DNA from: Nematostella vectensis
Lineage: Eukaryota; Cnidaria; Anthozoa; Actiniaria; Edwardsiidae
Direction of reading: 5' to 3'
Length of the DNA: 64,000 bases
NCBI RefSeq assembly: GCF_932526225.1
Contig: NC_064048.1
Coordinates: forward strand, 7,235,015-7,299,014
The position numbers and the translations under genes were made by a program. Each line of letters opens with the position of its first letter. Within the stretch, counting starts at the first letter, position 1. The notes below the pieces were generated by a model. The model was given only the letters and a program-made list of their open reading frames with translations, was not told where the DNA came from and did no database searches. This document shows, in pieces, positions 54,829-64,000 of the stretch.

Positions 54829-55505
54829 GTAAGTGTGAAGTATGATGCTCTATCGAAATACTGTAAATGAGACTAAAAAAGAACGGTCTAATGTGCAAAA
54901 ACGCACATTTTAAGCAGGAGATAATTATGATTAAATATCAGTAAAAACTGTATAAGAACGTAAACCCGCGAATTTTCCTCCGCTTTAAGTTAAACATACC
55001 GGTGCACCACCCAGATCCTGGTCTAGATCCACCCCTAATGTCCATTGGAATTATTAAAAAAGCTATATACTAGAAAGTGAACCATTTATCTAACAGATAT
55101 AGTCACCACATTTTGGAGTTTATTTGATTTATTTTTGGTTGATGAGCAGCAAATGACTGGCGAGATATTCGTAGTTTTCACACGGTCACGTGATCTGTGA
55201 CGTAACCACCTATACATATTTTTTTCACTTAATGTCCATCTGACATTATACATTAATTGACCTAAGTTTGGTTGATGTGCAGCAAAGTCACGGGATTGCT
55301 TATGCTTAGTTATAAAAAAGAATCTGAGCGTTACGTGAGCTGTAGAAATTGAATAAAATAGAGGAAGCCAAAAAAAAAAAAAACAGCCTGCAACCTGCAC
55401 TTTGTACCCTCCGTTTCCATCAATTTTTTAAAGGTCTCAAGATTTAATTCTATCATTTTCTTAAAAGGTGTCAAGACATTGATATGTTCCCTAAATAAAA
55501 GGAAG

Positions 55506-55625
55506 CGCCGACCTTCTAGAAGAGACATGAGGGCCGGCATGAAGCCCTATGAGGCAAAGAAGGCGCCACCATTTTATCTTGAGGATATGCTCAAGATGAG
55601 AGAATACTGTTTGAAGACAGTTGAG
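55506..55625 (+). CDS. Recombinase-associated exon, copy 2
   Basis: Equivalent of 44131-44250 with MREYCLKTVE in place of MTEYCLKTVE; open, donor GAG/GTAAAT. Confidence 0.45.
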
Positions 55626-56186
55626 GTAAATAATTTAATTACCATCACAAAAAAGTTCATTAAAAATAAACAGGTAGCCTAATAAATCATTGTTAAAGCC
55701 CCATTGATCCAGCTTATTTGCAGGATGTGTAATTTTGTAGGCTATGAAACCCTGCATAATCAAATCTGCTTGAATTAAGGAGAAATTAAATCCATCTTTC
55801 AATAAGACATGTCTTTGTTACAATCAGAGACCACTTACATTACCATTTCAATATCTTTTAAACTGGGGGTGGGGGCTATTACAATTGTTTTGGCATGGAA
55901 TGATAATACCATAATTTTAAAAATGCAATTCATAATTTATACTTATTGTAGCATTACAGAAAATTCCCTGCTTACAAATTACAACATTGTAAATTATGTG
56001 ACCGGGTGGTATTTTAGATTTTGCAAAGATTTTTAATAAGTGAGTTTTGGATTATAATCATAATAATTATGCTGCTGTGTTGAACCTTGATCATTGCATC
56101 TCCTGACTAGATATTATCAAGATAATATCACACATAGATCCATTCTACAAACATGACAGACACAATAGATTCTGTAGTCGAATATT

Positions 56187-57242
56187 GACGTAACCACCTA
56201 TACATATTTTTTTCACTTAATTTCCATCTGACATTATACATTAATTGACCCAAGTTTGGTTGATGTGCAGCAAAGTCGCGGGATTGCTTATGCTTAGTTA
56301 TAAAAGAGAATCTGAGCGTCACGTGAGCTGTAGAAATTGAATAAAATAGAGGAAGCAAAAAAAAAAAAACAGCAAAATCACCCGACCTGCAACCTGCACT
56401 TTGTACCCTCCGTTTCTATCAATTTTTTAAAGGTCTCAAGATTTATTTCTATCATTTTCTTAAAAGGTGTCAAGACATTGATACGTTCCCTAAATAAAAG
56501 AAAGCGCCAACCTTCTAGAAGAGACATGAGGGCCGGCATGAAGCCCTATGAGGCAAAGAAGGTGCCACCATTCTATCTTGAGGATATGCTCAAGATGAGA
56601 GAATACTGTTTGAAGACAGTTGAGGTAAATAATTTAATTACCATCACAAAAAAGTTCATTAGAAATAAACAGGTAGCCTAATAAATCATTGTTAAAGCCC
56701 CATTGATCCAGCTAATTTACAGGATGTGTAATTTTGTAGGCTATGAAACCCTGCATAATCAAACCTGCTTGAAGATTTGAGAGAGCACAGCTCGTCTATA
56801 TGAACTCCGTCTTATTCAGATGGAAAAATTCGCCAAACAAGAGAAGGACACGGCTATTCTTTTTGGTGAAAATAGCCGTCCATTTAGGGCGGCTACCATC
56901 AAGACCTTTCTCGGTAAGTGTGAAGTATGATGCTCTATCGAAATACTGTAAATGAGACTAAAAAAGAACGGTCTAATGTGCAAAAACGCACATTTTAAGC
57001 AGGAGATAATTATGATTAAATATCAGTAAAAACTGTATAAGAACGTAAACCCACGAATTTTCCTCCGCTTTAAGTTAAACATACCGGTGCACCACCTAGA
57101 TCCTGGTCTAGATCCACCCCTGCTGTCCATTGGAATTATTAAAAAAGCTATATACTAGAAAGTGAACCATTTATCTAACAGATATAGTCACCACATTTTG
57201 GAGTTTATTTGATTTATTTTTGGTTGATGAGCAGCAAATGAC
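56187..57242. repeat. Chimeric ~1.1 kb monomer (array copy 3)
   Basis: Order: sequence like 43793-44390, then a junction GCTTGAAGATTTGAGAGAG, then like 40692-40905 and 43525-43740. It contains exon copies at 56505-56624 and 56781-56913. The same junction recurs at 63265-63280. Confidence 0.85.
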
Positions 57243-57685
57243 CAGGCCTTTCAATAGAAGGCGGCTACCGGCGGTGAACCGCCGCCTACTTCGGCGTTGA
57301 CCGCCGCCTACTTCAAAACACAGTAAAAAAAGGTTGGGCAATCTGCCCTAAAACTTGCTCTAGAAACGTTGTCAAATGAAAATGAAATACTCACTAGTAT
57401 GTTGTTGTATCATTTTCTTATTTAGCAGGGTCTTTTTAGCAATACTTTTCTTCGTTCAATTGCATTCTCGTCCAAATAACTCAAGTCGCGTGTTGTTTTG
57501 TTTACGACCGCCATCTTGGATTCGCATCGATATGGATTATGGGTAGTGTGAGCCTAATTGTGTACAGCGGTATTTCTCTTCAAACATGGCGACGTCCAAC
57601 AAGAGATCAAAGAGAGATGCGACCGCGAGTTCGGGCATGAATATTCATGCTTTCAGAAGCTATTTTGTAAATGAAAATAGATCGG

Positions 57686-59301
57686 GTAATATATCATTTC
57701 TTTATTGAGGTTTTGAAATTATTACAAATGCGTTGTGTTGTTTGAACCAGTTAGTTTGAACTTTTGAACTACTAAATTGTGAACATCTATCATCGATCAC
57801 TTATCCTGTGAACGAGCTTTCTCCTGTGAGGTCTGTTTCATTTTGTAGCAAGTCGGCGTGTCTGAGAGACGACTGCTTACGAAAAGATCAAAGACTCACA
57901 GGAGAAAGCTCGGCTCGCAGGGTATCGATCACGAACAAAAACTACAAGTTTTTTTGTGTCTTGTGCCTATTATTTTCGGTTTCTTGTGTGCTCGCAAGAG
58001 AGACCTCTGCCGAGGTTGACTGTCTTGGACAGTCTGGTGACGGCCTGATGGGTTTCTAGATTCGTCAGATTCACGTTTTTTTTTTTCATCATCTACAATA
58101 CAAACTCTCCTGGGAAACGAAAGCAGTATCTTAGTAGAATTCGCCTTGTTCGAGGTTTTCTTGAAACATTCCATAAGAACTGTCTAGATATTCATTTGAG
58201 TGAAAGCTATTTAGTGCCCGTTTGATCGGAAACTCGGCGGGGAGGGGGGCTCGCATATATGATATCCATATTGCCCATGTTGATATCCAGTTAGTCGATG
58301 TCCTAAATCATGGGCGTCAAAATGAAACTACGCGCGCTATTTGGTTAGAACAAAAAGTCACCACTGTCCGCGGGACAGTCCCGCGTTCATCGCGCGCGTT
58401 GCACAAGCATATCAGCCGACTGTTCTTGTGACGGCCAAGCAAAAAAGAAAATATGGTGTACGTTGATAAGGGTATGTTCTTTTTTCTCGAATCTGTTATA
58501 TATTTTTTCGATTTTGTTTCCCCTTGGTTTAACAATTCTGGTAGGAGTACAGTCCCTCGTTTCCCCCGGGTTTTGGCACTTACGCACATAGGTGCGGAAA
58601 TCAATTTTCACGCTATTTCTCGCATCTGCCAGAAAAATGATTATTTGTCAACAGAGCTATTTTGGGGGGTCAAAAAACACAACAGACAGAAGAGTAATTA
58701 CCATGAGACACAAAAAATAAAAGTAGAAGCAGAAAAAAATTGTTTTGCAAGAAGGGAAAGTTATAATTGGCAGATTTAACAAATTTCCAGGGGTTGAGCG
58801 TGGTATGTACTCTTATTTCCCACGCTACACGTCATCTTCGAGGTCAAAATGTTGTGGACTCACGAGACGAAGTCGAGTGAGTCCACAACAAATTTTGGCC
58901 TCGAAGATGACGTGTAGAGTGGGAAATAAGAGTACATACCACGCTCAACCCCTGGAAATGTGTTTCTTACCACAACAACAACTTCACTCATTTCACAATT
59001 TCACTCATTTTCGAGGAAGCACGTGCGACTTTCCGTTGCAAGTACCGCACGCGTGCGCGCGCGTGGTATGGACTCTTATTTACCACGGCGAATTGACCAA
59101 TCAGAGCGCGAGATTACTAACAGTTGTGGTAAAAAAGGCGATTTTTGTTTGGGAACCAAATTATAAGAACGGTCCCATATCAATCAGATTTTTAACTGAA
59201 TTACATAAAGACAGTATGTGGCAGAAAAACAGTATGTCAGAAAACGTTTTTCAAACATAGCTTTTTATTTCAAATAACATAACTTACGTGGTATTTTCCA
59301 G
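57686..59301. other. Intron of the hAT transposase gene
   Basis: Short ORFs only. Contains the 177-bp palindrome at 58783-58959. Confidence 0.65.
58783..58959. repeat. Near-perfect inverted repeat (hairpin or MITE), 177 bp
   Basis: Arms of about 81 nt (58783-58863 and 58877-58959), starting ATTTCCAGGGGTTGAGCGTG and ending with its inverse, are separated by a 13-nt loop. Few mismatches (for example ACGCTACAC versus GTGTAGAGT). Confidence 0.88.
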
Positions 59302-61974
59302 CCAAACCAAACGAAGAGACTACATTACCATCGCCGAACTCTGCTTCAAGCATTACTCAAGAGGTTCAAGATGGCACGGCATCAGGTGCCAATCTCATAG
59401 TGCATGGTGGCGAGACAAATGAGGCAAATGAAACACCTAGCAACCCGACCCCGCAAAACAGAGCAAAGGGCGAAGTTAAAAAGGCATGGACGGCAGAGGA
59501 TGAGTCGAATTTCTTAATCTCTTCATTTGTTGATGACCCTCAGGTTATTCATAGCTTCCACACGTGTAGAAGCCGGAGGTGCATCTCTCTGCGCCCCACT
59601 GAAACGCGCGGCCTGGCTACGGGGGCTGCTGATCGCTTTCAGCATCAGTGGATAATGGATGAGAAGTTGTCATTGTCCACCGCCACTGATGTCAACTGGC
59701 TTATATATGTTGAAGGCCAGGGAATGTTCTGCTTGCTTTGTCGAAAGCATGGGACATCAAACCCCCAAAACAAAAGCAAAAAATACAGCCTCGATCCTGC
59801 TGTGCGATTTAAGCGAGCGGCTCTAGAGGATCATGCACAATCACAACAGCACAAAGCAGCAGTCGAGGCGGAGCTACTCAGCAGAGTATCAAGCTTTGAA
59901 GTAGCAATCAAAGAAATCCAAAGCAGTAAGGACGAGGTGTACTATAGACATTTCTGGCCATGTACTGGCTAGCAAAAGAAGAGATGCCTAATAAGAAGTT
60001 CACTAGTCTGCTGTCAGTGCTTGAGCAACTAGGTCTCGACAACATCAAGTACTTTCAACACCGCTCTGCAGGATCAGTCCGAGAAATGTTCCTCCTTATT
60101 GGCAGCGTATTGAAAGAGCAGCTCACGACTAACTTGTCTCTCGCAAACTGCTTTGGAATTCTCTCTGACGAGGTATGCGATGTTTCCAACATAGAGCAGC
60201 TGGTAACATTTGTAAAATATGTTGACCCCAATAGTGGCAAAGCTCACACGACATTTCTGGCCGCCAGCGACCTGTTAGAGAGTTCTACAACAGGATCACC
60301 AGACGCCAAGTCCATCACAGAGGCCATTATTTCCCAAGTCACAGATGCTGGTCTGAAAATGGAAAATGTGTCAAGTTTCTCAAGCGATGGGGCATCCGTG
60401 ATGACAGGCCGAAGATCCGGAGTAGCAACAAGGTTGAAAGCGGATAACAAGGCCATGCTTAACATCCATTGCATCTGTCACCGTTTGGCCCTTGCGTGCG
60501 GAGACGCCAACGACACAGTAGATTACATCAAACAAGTGGAGCGTATCCTTATTCAACTGTGGTCTTTCTTCGATAACTCAGCGAAGAAAACGGCGGCGTA
60601 CGCGAAATCCGTACTTGAAGTCAAGAAGATAAATGTCAGCGCGAAAGGCAAGAAACAAATTGGAAAGCGGTTCAAAAAAGCCTGCAGGACAAGATGGCTT
60701 TCAACGGAGAAGGCTATCGAAGGGGTCTTTGAAGATTACGAAGCATTACTTCAGACCCTTAGATTCTTCAAAGAGAGCAACGATAAAACAGCAACTGGCC
60801 TTTTGAAGCAAACTTCGAAGTTGAAATTTATAGGAACTGTGTATTTATTGCATGAGGTCCTTCCTATCCTCGGGCATCTGAGTAAGGCCTTCCAAGAGGG
60901 TGAAGTGTGTTTTGCTTCAATCGCACCAGCCATCGACTACACCATGGATCAGCTAGATGATGTCGCTAAGAACCAAACACACTTAGCCAGAATGACGGAA
61001 GATCTGATCGAGGGAGGGAGACTTTCAAGGTGCGACCTGCCAGATTTCACACCGGAGAAGAAGAGCATGCTGCAAAGCCTAACAAGGCAATATGTCCAGG
61101 CACTGAAAGACAGCATCGTGAACAGGTTTTCTGGCAACCTAGAAGTCCTGACAGCCTTCAAAATCTTTGACCCATGCGCCGTCCCAGAGAAGACAGATCC
61201 TGGCTTTAAGGAGTACGGGAAGAAAGAAGCAATAGTATTGGCCGACTTCTTTTACAATGGAAGCAACGACCAGGCTGAAAAGAAGGACGAGTTACTGGCG
61301 GAGTGGACCAAGATCAAATACAACATCTTGAGTTTAAAGAGCGAAGTCCCCCCAGACGTCAGACGTCCTTCAAAGAAGCTGACCAACCGGAAGACCCCGA
61401 CAGAATGGCTGCTTGAGCACATGATGGCCATGAAAGCCACCTACCAACACATGTGTCCATGCCTCCTACAAATAGTAGAGATATGCCTTTCTCTGCCCGT
61501 TAGCAATGCTTGGCCAGAGCGAGGTGCCTCTGCTATCAAGCGTCTCAAGACTAGCCTCCGATCGTCAATGAAAAACGACATGCTCCAGGCCCTCATGCAC
61601 GTAACCATCAATGGCCCTAGTACAAGTGAGTGCAAGCCTATCATAGAAGAGGTGACAAGGCAGTGGTTGGCCAAGCCCAGGCGCAAATTGGCAAATCCTC
61701 CATCAAAGGATCATCAACTGCACAAACCCACAACAACAGATGCAGGCACTCAAGTCGACCCAATCCCCATGGACATCACAGACATCGAGCATGTGTGGGA
61801 GACTGCCAGGGCGCTAGAGGCGGATGTGGTTGCACTGGAGGAAGAAATGGAGGCAACCGCAGCGCTTTTGAAGCTCCCTCCTGATGATCTGTTTGGCGAT
61901 TACTCAGACAGTGACTTTGAATACAGCGACTCTGAATGTGTCTGATGCTTTTGACAACAGTTCAGTGATCATTA

Positions 61975-62265
61975 TTAATTTACAGTCAGGTGTTGTGCCA
62001 TGAGTTGTTGTTCAAAACACAGCTGGATCTTGACGTTGTTATTTCAGATAGTACAATAGTGACAAAATTTCACTCAGTGAGCTTTTGTACCGAGGTTGTA
62101 AAAAGCACAGCTGTATCTTGCGTATTCCGGTAAAATTTGGATACATTATTATTTCATTAGTCAGGTGATGTGCCGTGAGTTGTTGTATAAAACACAGCTG
62201 GATCTTGGCGTTGTTATTTCAGATACAATTTCATTTCAGATAGTACAATAGTGACAAATTTTTGA
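61975..62265. repeat. Subterminal direct repeat of the hAT element
   Basis: A block GTCAGGTG(T/A)TGTGCC(A/G)TGAGTTGTTGT...ACACAGCTGGATCTTG(A/G)CGTTGTTATTTCAGATA...GTACAATAGTGACAAA occurs twice (about 61984 and 62160), about 175 bp apart. Confidence 0.8.
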
Positions 62266-63000
62266 CATCAATCTTGATATTAGCAATAATGATACCTTGT
62301 GTCCCGGGGTTGTAAAAGACATCAGTTGAGTCAGAAAATACTAAAGCTATGGAACAAGTCTCAGTTGTACTTTTTGCCCTCAAAAATGCTGAAAAAAGGG
62401 CTGTGTGGATCACATATAACAGCCAAATTTTCAGCCCTCAGAATGCTGGAAAACGCATCCCTTATATACTAAATTGCAAAATTTCCCGGGGGGGCATGCC
62501 CCCGGACCCCCCTAGCTTACTCGGGCCTTACGGCCCTCGCTACTCACTAACAGCCGCCTACTCTAAACACACAGCCTCCTACTCAAATAATTATTGAAAG
62601 GCCTGAACGACTGGCGAGATATTCGTACTTTCCCCACGGTCACGTGGTCTGTGACGTAACCACCTATACATATTTTTTTTCACTTAATGTCCATCTGACA
62701 TTAAACATTAATTGACCCAAGTTTGGTTGATGTGCAGCAAAGTCACGGGATTGCTTATGCTTAGTAATAAAAGAGAATCTGAGCGTCACGTGAGCTGTAG
62801 AAATTGAATAAAATAGAGGAAGCTAAAAAAAAAAAGCAGCAAAATCACCCGACCTGTATTTTGTACTCAACCTGCACCCGTCCTGCAACCTGCACTTTGT
62901 ACCCTCCGTTTCCATCAATTTTTTAAAGGTCTCAAGATTTAATTCTATCATTTTCTTAAAAGGTGTCAAGACATTGATATGTTCCCTAAATAAAAGGAAG

Positions 63001-63120
63001 CGCCGACCTTCTAGAAGAGACATGAGGGCCGGCATGAAGCCCTATGAGGCAAAGAAGGTGCCACCATTCTATCTTGAGGATATGCTCAAAATGAGAGAAT
63101 ACTGTTTGAAGACAGTTGAG
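63001..63120 (+). CDS. Recombinase-associated exon, array copy 4
   Basis: Equivalent to 44131-44250, open, donor GAG/GTAAAT. A further copy at 56505-56624 is also open. Confidence 0.4.
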
Positions 63121-63276
63121 GTAAATAATTTAATTACCATCCCAAAAAAGTTCATTAGAAATAAAAAGGTAGCCTAATAAATCATTGTTAAAGCCCCACT
63201 GATCCAGCTAATTTACAGGATGTGTAATTTTGTAGGCTATGAAACCCTGCATAATCAAATCTGCTTGAAGATTTGA

Positions 63277-63409
63277 GAGAGCACAGCTCGTCTATATGAA
63301 CTCCATCTCATTCAGATGGAAAAATTTGCCATACAAGAGAAGGACACGGCTATTCTTTTTGGTGAAAATAGCCGTCCATTTAGGGCGGCTACTATCAAGA
63401 CCTTTCTCG
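63277..63409 (+). pseudogene. 3' half of the candidate 5' exon, array copy 4
   Basis: Matches 40688-40820 with the CTCG/GTAAGT donor. The ATG half is missing because of the chimeric junction, as in 56781-56913. Confidence 0.6.
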
Positions 63410-63720
63410 GTAAGTGTGAAGTATGATGCTCTATCGAAATACTGTAAATGAGACTAAAAAAGAACGGTCTAATAACTTACATACGTAAAGTCTCAAGACC
63501 GGCGCACATGTTGAGGAAAATTTCACGCATTCACTCTGCTTACTGCCTGGCAAGGCTAAAAACGCACATTTTAAGCAGGGGATAATTATGTCACAGTTGC
63601 TTCAAGCAGGACATAATTTTGACACAGTTGCTTCAAACAAGAGATAATTTTGTCTCAGTTGTTTGTGATACGTAACTTCGATCGACGTCTGCACGTGTGA
63701 AATTTTCCTCACCGTGTTCG

Positions 63721-64000
63721 CATGGACAGTATGAGACGAGCCACACCCCACTTAACAACATCAATCATGTGTTCAAGGTATCACCATGAGGCAGCAAGAA
63801 GAAACAACCTAAGAAAAGGCACCCCCATCCATTCTTGTGAATACGGTGATAATAGATTGAGGGAGTCTAGGCTGTCATGAAATATTTTTGTCTTTACCCC
63901 AAGCTGTACTCAATCCTTAACACAAAAAATAAAAATTCATGCGAAGAAAATTGTGAGAGCAACTGAGAAGTTTATCTGACATCAAGATAACAAGAGTTGC
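63721..64000. repeat. Start of another shuffled segment (like 39992-40275)
   Basis: CATGGACAGTATGAGAC...AACATCAATCATGTGTTCAAG matches 39992 onward, joined after GTGTTCG (like 41121). The array continues beyond the window. Confidence 0.8.

Larger units (their letters stand above)
46095..56186. repeat. 12.3 kb tandem unit, copy 2 (rearranged end)
   Basis: Follows copy 1 directly at 46094/46095. It is parallel to copy 1 except for the indels noted there. At 56186 the homology to 44790 stops and sequence equivalent to 43793 starts again, opening the chimeric monomer array. Confidence 0.9.
57586..61945 (+). pseudogene. hAT transposase, two exons, single frameshift
   Basis: Exon 1 57586-57685 (MATSNKRSKRDATAS) ends TCGG/GTAATA, phase 1; exon 2 runs 59302-61945 after TTTTCCAG in the matching phase. 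Exon 2 carries a TTF/BED-like zinc finger (WLIYVEGQGMFCLLC...H..SQQHK), then LSDEVCDVSNIEQ, SSFSSDGASVMTG and IHCICHRLALACG of the RNase H-like core, and NAWPERGASAIKRLKTSLR of the hATC dimerisation region, ending in an acidic tail. The frame shifts once near 59955-59962, between YYRHF and MYWLAKEE. About 900 residues in total if the frame were continuous. The type resembles ZMYM/ZNF862-like animal hATs. Confidence 0.88.
57243..62605 (+). mobile_element. hAT transposon, 5.36 kb, nearly complete
   Basis: 14-bp perfect terminal inverted repeats CAGGCCTTTCAATA / TATTGAAAGGCCTG. The flanks, GCAAATGAC on the left and AACGACTGGCG on the right, compare with the uninterrupted GCAAATGACTGGCG at 43737 and 55146, so the insertion site is visible. 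A degraded 8-bp duplication of AAATGACT fits. It encodes one transposase (57586-61945). Subterminal GC-rich GCCGCCTAC repeats occur at both ends. Confidence 0.92.
62606..63720. repeat. Chimeric ~1.1 kb monomer (array copy 4)
   Basis: Continues copy 3 beyond the hAT: like 43742-44395, then the GCTTGAAGATTTGAGAGAG junction, then like 40692-41121. Holds exon copies at 63001-63120 and 63277-63409. Confidence 0.85.

Noticed and set aside
61441-61884. Antisense and alternate-frame ORFs within the hAT transposase
   Set aside because: Shadow frames of a clearly recognisable coding exon.

Overview
The window is eukaryotic, animal-type DNA: AT-rich, intron-rich, with GT-AG introns and a long string of symmetrical phase-1 exons coding for extracellular domains (MAM, SRCR, Ig, trypsin). 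Together with the transposon mix (hAT, animal-type tyrosine recombinase, a DDE transposase, LTR/gag debris) this suggests an invertebrate, and I favour an anthozoan cnidarian such as a sea anemone or coral. The taxon is inferred, not shown. No prokaryotic signals, CRISPR array, rRNA or tRNA gene was recognised.

Region 1 (1-24,962, plus strand) holds one large mosaic gene whose 5' end lies outside the window. I place 17 exons by splice sites, reading frame and domain motifs: MAM (3 exons), SRCR, SRCR, MAM (3 exons), seven single-exon Ig-like domains and a two-exon trypsin-like protease ending in TAA. All exon phases are compatible and give about 1,445 residues. The product should be a secreted or surface mosaic serine protease, broadly like enteropeptidase or neurotrypsin in style but with its own architecture. 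The SRCR exon lies in a ~2.6 kb tandem duplication; 7 of the 8 exon differences between copies change the protein. Introns carry a MITE, a triplicated splice acceptor, minisatellites and a 4.7 kb DNA transposon with clusters of a TTAAT-containing motif at both ends.

Region 2 (24,963-28,860) has no gene I can support. Region 3 (28,865-33,792) is a second, inverted copy of the core of the 4.7 kb transposon followed by a decayed multi-exon transposase.

Region 4 (33,793-64,000) is a mobile-element array. A 12.3 kb unit is tandemly duplicated (33,793-46,094 and from 46,095). It contains 3' exons of a tyrosine recombinase, a zinc-finger first exon, an LTR with tRNA-type primer-binding site and truncated gag, C2H2 finger fragments, an unrecognised 176-codon ORF, a TATA promoter with a small ORF, and candidate 5' exons of the recombinase gene. 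Smaller chimeric ~1.1 kb monomers, made of rearranged pieces of this unit, follow from 56,187. A 5.36 kb hAT transposon (57,243-62,605) is inserted in them; its two-exon transposase is intact apart from one frameshift.
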